From: Cytophagaceae bacterium UBA6715
Lineage (GTDB): Bacteria; Bacteroidota; Bacteroidia; Cytophagales; Spirosomataceae
Length of the DNA stretch: 6,509 nt
Assembly (NCBI GenBank): GCA_002454335.1
Contig: DKIP01000047.1
Span: 1 to 6,509 of the forward strand
Direction: 5' to 3'
Shown: positions 1 to 6,343 of the stretch, in pieces
Position numbering within the stretch: the stretch's first letter is position 1
Layout of the letters: every line of letters begins with the position of its first letter
Translations under genes and position numbers: made by a program
The notes under the pieces: model-generated
Databases searched by the model: none
The model's input: the letters and a program-made list of their open reading frames with translations, nothing else
What the model was told of the DNA's origin: nothing

Positions 1-32
1 CCTAAAAGTTTCCTGATAATCTTTCCTAATCC

Positions 33-58
33 TTGCATTAGCCCAATCGCGAATGCAA
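33..58. repeat. Imperfect inverted repeat upstream of recJ
   Basis: Bases 33-39 (TTGCATT) are the exact reverse complement of 52-58 (AATGCAA). After one A/G mismatch at 40/51 the pairing resumes for two bases (41-42 with 49-50), leaving a six-base loop. The repeat ends 20 bases before the recJ ATG. On the + strand it is followed by an A-tract, not a T-tract, so it does not look like an intrinsic terminator for an upstream + strand gene. It could be an operator for recJ, an mRNA hairpin, part of an unseen gene, or chance, since a 7-bp match is short. Confidence 0.3.
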
Positions 59-78
59 ATTGCCAAAAAAAAACCAAC

Positions 79-1815
79 ATGTTGCAAGCGAAAAAAAACT
101 GGATCTATGTACCTGAACCCAATCCCCAAGCCGTAAGCGCTCTGGGCGAAGAATTCCAAGCCAACATCAATCCCTACTTTTTGCGCTTGCTCGTTTCACG
201 TAAGCTCAACACCCTGGCTGCCGCTAAAACATTTATGGTCCCTACTTGGGAACAATTATATGACCCTTTTCTCATGAAGGACATGGACAAGGCGGTTGCA
301 AGACTTAATCAAGCACTTGAAAACGGCGAAAAAATTCTAATCTACGGCGATTATGATGTAGACGGAACCACCTCGGTCGCTTTAGTCTATAGTTATTTAA
401 CATTGGAATTAGGTGCCGATTGTGATTATTACATTCCCGACCGCTATGCAGAAGGATATGGGGTTTCTCAAGCAGGAGTTCAATATGCAGCGGATAATGG
501 ATATACCTTAATTATTTCGTTAGACTGCGGCATCAAAGCGCATGAACGCGTCCAATGGTGCAATGAAAATGGAATCGATTTTATCGTTTGCGACCATCAC
601 CTTCCAGAATCTTACCTACCGGAAGCTTACGCTATCCTCGATCCCAAACGCAAAGATTGTGCCTACCCTTTCAAAGAACTCACCGGCTGTGGCGTGGGCT
701 TTAAATTATTACAAGGCTTCATCCAGGAAAATGACCTTGACATGGAGCCACTCATGGATCGCATCGATTTATTGGCAGCCTCCATTGCGGCCGACATGGT
801 GCCTATCGTCGATGAAAACCGCGTACTTGCCTACTTTGGCTTACAAAAATTAGGCACGAACCCGTGTCCCGGCTTGGGCTATTTATTGCAAAAGGCAAAC
901 AAAAAAGCCCCGATTCAAATTTCGGATATCGTTTTTTCCATCTCCCCCACAATCAATGCAGCGGGACGCATGGACCACGCCCATGGTGCCGTTAAATTGC
1001 TTTTAGCCTCAGACCAAACTGAAGCAGGTATGATGGCCGAAGCCGTGATCCAACAAAATCTGGACAGACGGGTCGTGGAAAAAGAAATTGTCCAACAAGC
1101 CTTACAATTATTTGAAGGAAATGATTTTCTCCAAAACGCGAATAGCACCGTACTATTTCAAGCCGGTTGGCATAAAGGCGTCGTAGGAATTGTAGCTTCT
1201 AAAATCCAAGAATACTATTACCGCCCCACCATCATTCTGACGGAATCCCATGGACAAGTAGTCGGATCGGCACGGTCCGTTAAGGGATTTGATATTCATC
1301 ATGCGCTTGAACAATGTGCGGATTTGTTGACACAATTTGGAGGCCATACCCATGCTGCTGGATTACACTTGACCCAAGAAGCATTACCGGCATTCATCGA
1401 ACGATTCGAGAGCTTGGTAAAAGCAGGAACCCCTGAAGGCGAACAAAAAGCAGATTTAACGGTCGACATGGAAATCCCACTGCAAGCCTTGAGTTTGCCA
1501 TTTTATGATAATCTACTTAGCCGATTGTCTCCGTATGGCCCTGGTAATATGCTCCCCAATTTCCTAAGTAGCCAAGTTTATCTCTGCCAAGCTCCTTTAA
1601 TCATGAAAGAAGAGCATCTGAAAATTGTCATTTCTGACCAGCCAGGAGGAAGGGCCTGGGAGGCCATCGGGTTCGGAATTCGAGCAGATTATTATGAGGG
1701 GCTTGTGGATGCCTACGAAAAACAATTGCCCATCAAAATCGTTTATCATTTGGATATTAATGAATTCCGAGGTGACCGAAAACTACAATTGCGCATATTA
1801 GATATGGCACAATAA
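79..1815 (+). CDS. recJ: Single-stranded-DNA-specific exonuclease RecJ
   Basis: RecJ degrades single-stranded DNA 5' to 3' in the cytoplasm, in RecF-pathway recombination, mismatch repair and processing of stalled forks. The 578-residue protein has the usual length and layout. The DHH phosphoesterase domain carries YGDYDVDGTTS (89-99), SLDCG (147-151), the signature CDHHLP (171-176) and the metal-ligand region AASIAADMVP (233-242). INAAGRMDH (292-300) follows. The DHHA1 domain holds GWHKGVVGIVASKI (363-376), GSARS (396-400) and GGHTHAAG (421-428). The C-terminal OB-like region begins with LSPYGPGNMLPNF (483-495). All expected metal-binding Asp and His residues seem present, so the enzyme should be active. 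ATG 79 is preferred because an A-rich leader with an A9 tract (65-73) precedes it and the N-terminus WIYVPEPN fits the family, although this frame stays open to the left edge. An A8 run (91-98) lies in codons 5-7. Housekeeping gene, probably unrelated in function to the sugar genes downstream. Confidence 0.97.
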   Translation: MLQAKKNWIYVPEPNPQAVSALGEEFQANINPYFLRLLVSRKLNTLAAAKTFMVPTWEQLYDPFLMKDMDKAVARLNQALENGEKILIYGDYDVDGTTSVALVYSYLTLELGADCDYYIPDRYAEGYGVSQAGVQYAADNGYTLIISLDCGIKAHERVQWCNENGIDFIVCDHHLPESYLPEAYAILDPKRKDCAYPFKELTGCGVGFKLLQGFIQENDLDMEPLMDRIDLLAASIAADMVPIVDENRVLAYFGLQKLGTNPCPGLGYLLQKANKKAPIQISDIVFSISPTINAAGRMDHAHGAVKLLLASDQTEAGMMAEAVIQQNLDRRVVEKEIVQQALQLFEGNDFLQNANSTVLFQAGWHKGVVGIVASKIQEYYYRPTIILTESHGQVVGSARSVKGFDIHHALEQCADLLTQFGGHTHAAGLHLTQEALPAFIERFESLVKAGTPEGEQKADLTVDMEIPLQALSLPFYDNLLSRLSPYGPGNMLPNFLSSQVYLCQAPLIMKEEHLKIVISDQPGGRAWEAIGFGIRADYYEGLVDAYEKQLPIKIVYHLDINEFRGDRKLQLRILDMAQ

Positions 1816-1838
1816 ATGGTAAAAATTGACATTTTTGT

Positions 1839-1846
1839 TACCTTTG
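1839..1846 (+). promoter_or_regulatory. Bacteroidota-type -7 promoter element (TAccTTTG)
   Basis: TACCTTTG matches the Bacteroidota primary-sigma -7 consensus TAnnTTTG exactly and sits in the only sizeable gap before the sugar operon. The -33 element is poor: no TTG occurs at the usual spacing of about 19-21 bases upstream, and the nearest TTG (1826-1828) is only 10 bases away. If used, transcription would begin around 1851-1855, giving a leader of roughly 11-15 bases before the ATG at 1866. It would drive the four genes from 1866 to 6280. No hairpin-plus-T-run terminator separates it from recJ, so read-through from recJ is also possible. Confidence 0.55.
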
Positions 1847-1865
1847 TGTTTTAACTAAATTTGAG

Positions 1866-2918
1866 ATGTCTAAAAAATTAATCGTAACAGGTTCGATGGG
1901 TCTTATTGGCTCAGAAGTAAGTGAATATTTCTTAGAAAAGGGATGGGAAGTACACGGGATTGACAACAACCAGCGTGCTATATTCTTTGGCTTACAAGGA
2001 GATAATTCTTCCAACAAAGACCGATTAGCTAAATATGGAAGCCAATACAAGCTTTACACGAACATCGATATTCGTGATCGCCAAGCCATATTAGACATTA
2101 TTCCACAAATCAAACCTGATGCAATTGTCCACACAGCTGCTCAACCGAGCCATGACCGTGCCGCATCGATTCCCTTTGAGGATTTTGATACAAACGCCGT
2201 AGGAACTTTTAACCTATTGGAATCCCTACGTCGCTATTCGACTGAGGTACCTTTCGTTCATTTATCGACGAATAAAGTCTACGGAGATGCGCCTAACAAC
2301 ATCAAAATGAAGGAGTTAGAAACTCGCTTTGATTACGATGACGCGGCGTACGAACATGGAATCGCTGAGCATTTCAGCATTGACCAATCGAAGCACTCCT
2401 TGTTCGGAGCATCCAAGGTTTCTGCGGATATTTCCGTACAAGAATACGGTCGTTATTTCAATATGCCCACTGCTTGTTTGCGTGGAGGTTGCTTAACTGG
2501 TCCGAATCACGCAGGCGTTGAATTACACGGTTTCTTAAGTTACTTGATCAAATGCAACATTGAAGAACGCGAATACAGCGTTTTTGGATACAAAGGCAAG
2601 CAGGTTCGAGACAACATTCACTCTTACGATGTTGCTCGTTTCATTGAGGAATTCATCAAAGCACCCCGCGTAGCTGAGGTGTATAACATCGGTGGAGGAA
2701 AAGATAATTCTGTTTCGATTTTAGAAGCGTTTGACTTGATTGCTAAAATTTCAGGCAAGCCCATGAAATATAAATATGTGGACCAAAACCGCATCGGCGA
2801 TCACATATGCTATTACAGTGATTTGCGCAAAATGAAAGCGCACTACCCAAATTGGGACATTACGAAATCATTGGAAGATGTTTTTGTTGACATCTACAAC
2901 CGTTACATGGAAGCATGA
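1866..2918 (+). CDS. NAD-dependent epimerase/dehydratase (extended SDR, CDP-paratose 2-epimerase-like) with Phe in place of catalytic Tyr
   Basis: This 350-residue cytoplasmic protein belongs to the extended short-chain dehydrogenase/reductase group that modifies nucleotide-activated sugars. It begins with a Rossmann fold carrying the Gly motif TGSMGLIGS (8-16) and an acidic residue, D33, expected to bind the NAD ribose. HTAAQPSHDRA (89-99) follows, then LSTNKVYGD (133-141) with the active-site Ser/Thr. The substrate half contains GKQVRD (244-249) and NIGGG (274-278), both typical of nucleotide-sugar epimerases and closest in feel to CDP-paratose/CDP-tyvelose 2-epimerases. The YxxxK position reads SLFGASK (178-184): K184 is kept but Tyr is replaced by F180, encoded by TTC, so the usual general acid/base is missing. 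From memory, close relatives in other bacteria share this Phe; that makes it a subfamily trait rather than damage. The stop overlaps the next start as ATGA. The substrate cannot be told from sequence. ATG 1866 starts just before the Rossmann strand. Confidence 0.88.
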   Translation: MSKKLIVTGSMGLIGSEVSEYFLEKGWEVHGIDNNQRAIFFGLQGDNSSNKDRLAKYGSQYKLYTNIDIRDRQAILDIIPQIKPDAIVHTAAQPSHDRAASIPFEDFDTNAVGTFNLLESLRRYSTEVPFVHLSTNKVYGDAPNNIKMKELETRFDYDDAAYEHGIAEHFSIDQSKHSLFGASKVSADISVQEYGRYFNMPTACLRGGCLTGPNHAGVELHGFLSYLIKCNIEEREYSVFGYKGKQVRDNIHSYDVARFIEEFIKAPRVAEVYNIGGGKDNSVSILEAFDLIAKISGKPMKYKYVDQNRIGDHICYYSDLRKMKAHYPNWDITKSLEDVFVDIYNRYMEA

Positions 2919-3979
2919 AAATATTAATTACAGGAGGTTGCGGCTTCGTAGGTTCTAACCTTGCCGTTTTATTCAAACAACATTACACGGATTCTGAAGT
3001 TTATTGCCTAGATAATTTATCGCGCAGAGGCTCAGAAGTCAACTTACAAAAAGTCCTTGCTGCCGGCGGACAATTTGTGCATGGAGATGTCCGTATAAAA
3101 ACAGATTTTGATCGCATTCCTGCCGTTGACATCGTGATTGATGCAGCTGCAGAACCTTCTGTGTTAGCGGGAAAAGTTCCGGGAGAATTGGAAAACTTAA
3201 TTGACACCAACCTAAACGGGACAATTAACACGCTATATTTTGCCAAAAAACATCAAGCGGCAATCATTTTCCTTTCAACTTCACGCGTTTACCCGTACGA
3301 TACCCTCGCTGAAGCCAATTTAGTGGCTACCCCGAAGCGCTTTAATCTATCAAACGACCAAGCGTTCAAAGGCTTGTCGGAGCAAGGCGTAGCCGAAAAC
3401 TATCCTTTAAAGGGTTTACGTTCGTTATACGGAGCGACCAAATTAGCGTCTGAATACTTCATCCAAGAATTCGCGCATAATTTTGGCCTACCTGCCGTGA
3501 TTAACCGTTGTGGCGTATTAAGTGGCCCCTATCAAATGGGCAAAATTGACCAAGGCGTTATCGTACTTTGGATGGCCAAACATTTCTGGAAAGGTCGTTT
3601 GGGGTACATTGGGTATGGCGGCTTAGGCCAACAAGCCCGCGATGTATTGCATGTTCGTGATTTATTCCGTTTGGTTCAATGGCAAATTGCCAATTTAGGA
3701 CTTCAGAAAGGTCAAATTTTCAACGTAGGAGGAGGTCTTGAAAACACCGTTTCCTTAGCTGAATTGACTGATTTATGTTCGCAAATCACTGGAAATACGA
3801 TTGAAATGGGCTCATCGCTAGAAAATAGACCTGGCGACTTACCTATTTACATTACTGATAACAGCAAAATCACTGAGTTTAGCGGTTGGAAACCTGAAAT
3901 CAGCGTTCCTACCCTACTTCAAGAAGTTCATGCGTGGTTCATCGCAGATGAAGCCTCATTAAAAGCCATTTTAGCCTAA
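2915..3979 (+). CDS. NAD-dependent epimerase/dehydratase (extended SDR), canonical YxxxK, second of a tandem pair
   Basis: A 354-residue extended-SDR protein, predicted to be a cytoplasmic nucleotide-sugar epimerase or dehydratase. Visible features are the NAD-binding motif TGGCGFVGS (6-14), acidic D33 (CLDN), DAAAEPS (76-82), FLSTSRVYP (119-127) and a complete catalytic motif SLYGATK (170-176, Y172 and K176). It also has QARDVLHVRD (240-249), NVGGG (270-274) and NRPGD (304-308), the last typical of NDP-sugar SDRs near the C-terminus. As in its upstream neighbour, a segment of about 40 residues separates the STS strand from YxxxK. The two proteins align well around YxxxK and (Q)xRD but differ widely elsewhere, so they are old paralogues and not a recent duplication. 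The start overlaps the previous stop (ATGA) and the stop overlaps the next start by one base (TAATG), which suggests translational coupling and roughly matched production. CDP-paratose 2-epimerase-like is the best family guess; the actual sugar is unknown. Confidence 0.88.
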   Translation: MKILITGGCGFVGSNLAVLFKQHYTDSEVYCLDNLSRRGSEVNLQKVLAAGGQFVHGDVRIKTDFDRIPAVDIVIDAAAEPSVLAGKVPGELENLIDTNLNGTINTLYFAKKHQAAIIFLSTSRVYPYDTLAEANLVATPKRFNLSNDQAFKGLSEQGVAENYPLKGLRSLYGATKLASEYFIQEFAHNFGLPAVINRCGVLSGPYQMGKIDQGVIVLWMAKHFWKGRLGYIGYGGLGQQARDVLHVRDLFRLVQWQIANLGLQKGQIFNVGGGLENTVSLAELTDLCSQITGNTIEMGSSLENRPGDLPIYITDNSKITEFSGWKPEISVPTLLQEVHAWFIADEASLKAILA

Positions 3980-4719
3980 TGAAATTAAGCATCGTTCTCC
4001 CAGCATATAATGAAGAAGGTTCCATCGAGGAAACCTTGCGCACACTTTATGCCAAATTGCAGGAAGAACAAATTGACCACGAAATCGTCGTTGTCAATGA
4101 CAATTCAAAGGATAATACACTTGGCTTACTGACAACAATTCAGGAAACTATCCCGACCTTAGTTGTACATACCAATCATGGACCCAATGGTTTTGGCTAT
4201 GCCATTCGTTATGGGCTTGAGCGTTTTCAAGGAGACTGTGTGGCGATTATGATGTCCGACTTATCGGATGACCCAGCAGATCTTGTTGCGTTCTATCGGA
4301 AGATGGTTGCTGAAAATTTAGACTGCGTATTTGGCTCTCGGTTCATTCGCGGCGGAGCGACCTATGACTATCCGAAACATAAATACTTAATTAACCGCTT
4401 TGCCAATACCTTGATTCGTTTATTATTAGGCATGTCCTACAACGACTCGACCAATGCATTTAAATTATATAAGAAAACAACGATTTTGGGCTTAAAACCC
4501 TTCCTTTCAGCCCATTTTAACCTGACGATTGAACTGCCTCTTAAAGCCATCATTCGTGGTTATTCATACGGGGTGCTACCGAATTCCTGGCGAAATAGAA
4601 AGGCGGGAGAATCCAATTTGAAGATCAAAGAAATGGGAAGTCGCTACCTGTTTATCTTGCTTTATGTCATTATCGAAAAGTATTTATCGCGGAATGACTA
4701 TTTGAAAAGAGAGGCGTAA
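3979..4719 (+). CDS. GT2 glycosyltransferase, dolichol-phosphate mannosyltransferase (DPM1)-like
   Basis: This 246-residue GT-A-fold enzyme is predicted to transfer a sugar from an NDP-sugar to polyprenyl phosphate at the cytoplasmic membrane face. It opens with LSIVLPAYNEEGSI (3-16), typical of family 2, then VVVNDNSKDNT (37-47) for nucleotide binding. HGPNGFGYAIRYGL (67-80) follows, and the acidic motif MMSDLSDDP (91-99) sits where DPM enzymes have a DAD. FGSRFIRGG (118-126), NDSTNAFKLY (155-164) and NRKAGESNLKIKEMGSRYL (206-224) complete the pattern; the last corresponds to the acceptor-side segment of DPM1-like proteins. It lacks the two C-terminal membrane helices seen in ArnC/GtrB-type members; only a mildly hydrophobic stretch (223-236) is present, so it is probably peripheral. 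The gene overlaps the upstream epimerase by one base and lies one base before the membrane gene, suggesting that it uses the product of the SDR pair and feeds the GT-C protein. Donor and acceptor are inferred. Confidence 0.88.
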   Translation: MKLSIVLPAYNEEGSIEETLRTLYAKLQEEQIDHEIVVVNDNSKDNTLGLLTTIQETIPTLVVHTNHGPNGFGYAIRYGLERFQGDCVAIMMSDLSDDPADLVAFYRKMVAENLDCVFGSRFIRGGATYDYPKHKYLINRFANTLIRLLLGMSYNDSTNAFKLYKKTTILGLKPFLSAHFNLTIELPLKAIIRGYSYGVLPNSWRNRKAGESNLKIKEMGSRYLFILLYVIIEKYLSRNDYLKREA

Positions 4720-4720
4720 G

Positions 4721-6280
4721 ATGAAACCGACGAGAAACAATTTATTTCTTTGCTTCTCCGCAATTCCCATTGTTATCCATTTCTATTTATTGAATCAAAC
4801 GATTATCAATTTCCCAAGCTGGGGGGATGATTTTCTCTTTGTTGAATTAATCGAACACTATCAAAAGGACTCATGGCGTGATTTTTGGGGATTTCTTTTC
4901 AAACCGCATAATCAGATTCACATTCTTTTTTTCGGAAAGGTATTCACCTTATTTGCATATCTAATTTTTGGTAGCCTTCAGTTTAAGTACATCATCCTGC
5001 TCGCGAACCTTCTCCTGCTTGGCATCGCAACCCTTTTTTATAAATACCTCCAAGCGCAAAAATACAACTCTGCCCATTTCATTTCCATCACATGTATCCT
5101 TTTCGCCCCTATGGCGAGCATTGATCAGTATAATTTGATTGGAGTGCTCCAACATACCGGCTCGCTCTTTTTTTTAACCCTTATCGCATATTTAGCTACC
5201 AGTAGAAAACGCTCAGTCATCATGTGCATCGTCGCAGTATTTTACCCGCTTGTTTCTACCGAAGGATGGGCTATATTACCCCTCTTGACCATGTATATGT
5301 ATTTGACAAAACATCCATTAAAAAAATTGATGTTGCTATTGTGCATGGTGGGTATCAGTATCTTTGGCTATTTTCTTGCACAACATCCTCAGCCAGAAGA
5401 ATCCAAATCAGTTATTAATATCCTATTTCAAACCCCAATTGCTCTTTTAAGCTTTTTAGGAAACACAACTTGGCCGATATCTGACAGCTATAAAATCGGA
5501 CTAAATGCAGTTTGGGGAGCTATATTAGTATTCCTCAGCCTCTATTTTTTACGTAAAAACAAGCAATGGGAAATGCCAGGCATACTTTGGCTACAAATAC
5601 TAGCAACCGGTGCGATGATTTGCATTGGCCGTAGCCAAGGCAACTCAATCACGACCCTTATTTTATCAGAGCGTTTCTACAGTTATGCAAGTTTCGCCAT
5701 GATTGGAACCTACCTGTTAGGCATTCCGCATTTCAACAAGTCAAGCATTAGGCTGAATCTGATTCTGATATTTTCTTGTCTATATTTCTTCGGGTCCTTG
5801 TATTATTGGACCAAACGTCAAGATGCGCTGCACAATCGATTACGCGCTGATATTACAAACGCATACCTGTCGGCAAGTTTATTAAATTACCCCGCCGCGC
5901 ATGAACAGATTCGTACGCTCATACAGGCAAAATATTTTCAAGTAGATAGAGAAGCTTTGCTTTCTTGCCCACGAGAAAATCCAACGAAATTCCAAGCGTT
6001 GAAAAACTATTCGCTGGAAGAAAGAAATGGACAACTCAGCTTACAAATTTTTGACATTCCGGAAAAAGAATCAGAGGCCGAACAACGATGGCTAGCCATT
6101 CAATCCGTGACAAATCCAGATTCCTCTTACCTCGTATCATTTATCCGCGACCAAGTTAATAAACCCCGTTTGGTGCATATCAACTCGCTTCAACTTACAA
6201 ATCTGCGGGGAAAAAACATTTGGCTTTATACGCAAAAAGCGAATGGAACGAAGTTAACACAATACCTGGGCAGCTTGTAA
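4721..6280 (+). CDS. Polytopic membrane protein, GT-C-like glycosyltransferase candidate
   Basis: A 519-residue inner-membrane protein with about 11-13 hydrophobic segments, roughly at 8-28, 66-86, 89-109, 118-135, 146-160, 165-195, 202-220, 235-250, 261-277, 286-302, 319-335 and 343-362, then a mostly hydrophilic tail (363-519). The first external loop has the acidic pair WGDDF (34-38) followed by KPHNQIH (61-67). An early loop with Asp and then His/Asn before the second membrane segment is a common GT-C arrangement, in which the acidic residue helps catalyse transfer from a polyprenyl-linked sugar. GRSQGN (303-308) and SERFYSYASF (316-325) also fit this class. It follows the DPM1-like gene by one base, as expected for a periplasmic transferase paired with a lipid-linked-sugar synthase. 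I cannot assign a named family or acceptor. Alternatives are a polymerase-like or flippase-like membrane protein. The tail could be a periplasmic recognition domain. Confidence 0.7.
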   Translation: MKPTRNNLFLCFSAIPIVIHFYLLNQTIINFPSWGDDFLFVELIEHYQKDSWRDFWGFLFKPHNQIHILFFGKVFTLFAYLIFGSLQFKYIILLANLLLLGIATLFYKYLQAQKYNSAHFISITCILFAPMASIDQYNLIGVLQHTGSLFFLTLIAYLATSRKRSVIMCIVAVFYPLVSTEGWAILPLLTMYMYLTKHPLKKLMLLLCMVGISIFGYFLAQHPQPEESKSVINILFQTPIALLSFLGNTTWPISDSYKIGLNAVWGAILVFLSLYFLRKNKQWEMPGILWLQILATGAMICIGRSQGNSITTLILSERFYSYASFAMIGTYLLGIPHFNKSSIRLNLILIFSCLYFFGSLYYWTKRQDALHNRLRADITNAYLSASLLNYPAAHEQIRTLIQAKYFQVDREALLSCPRENPTKFQALKNYSLEERNGQLSLQIFDIPEKESEAEQRWLAIQSVTNPDSSYLVSFIRDQVNKPRLVHINSLQLTNLRGKNIWLYTQKANGTKLTQYLGSL

Positions 6281-6343
6281 TAAGTTGGAATTCTGAAAAG
6301 TTTATCCTTACTTCGAAAAAATTAAACCATAAAACTTACACCC
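6281..6343. other. Spacer between sugar operon and DoxX-like gene
   Basis: A 63-base AT-rich gap. I see no stable hairpin followed by a T-run, so no terminator can be called for the operon. TTG at 6285-6287 lies 21 bases before TACTTCGA (6309-6316), a poor match to TTG-N19-21-TAnnTTTG, so a promoter is possible but weakly supported. The leader just before the next ATG is rich in A and C with no Shine-Dalgarno sequence. Confidence 0.3.

Noticed and set aside
542..853. 103-codon + strand open frame inside recJ
   Set aside because: It lies wholly within the DHH domain coding region of recJ in another frame and its translation has no recognisable family pattern.
915..1353. Two - strand open frames (915-1148 and 1153-1353)
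   Set aside because: Both are antisense to conserved recJ motifs, short, Ser/Arg-rich and without any family signal.
1838..2050. 70-codon - strand open frame across the promoter and start of the first SDR gene
   Set aside because: It is antisense to the conserved Rossmann region and overlaps the promoter element; the translation shows no domain.
2397..2418. The Tyr-to-Phe change as a sign of a pseudogene
   Set aside because: The reading frame is intact at full length, the other active-site and NAD motifs are conserved, and the gene is coupled to its neighbour, so a functional variant is more likely.
3001..3246. - strand open frames of 81 and 61 codons inside the second SDR gene
   Set aside because: They are shadows of a well-supported gene in other frames.
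1866..3979. Recent tandem duplication of the SDR genes
   Set aside because: The two proteins share motifs only and differ through most of their length; no long DNA identity is visible between them.
4961..5418. 64-codon frames on - (4961-5155) and + (5224-5418) inside the membrane-protein gene
   Set aside because: They overlap a continuous membrane-protein frame with a convincing helix pattern and have no independent support.
6281..6343. Possible terminator after the operon
   Set aside because: GAATTC and TTCGAA are short palindromes, but no stem long enough followed by a T-run is present.
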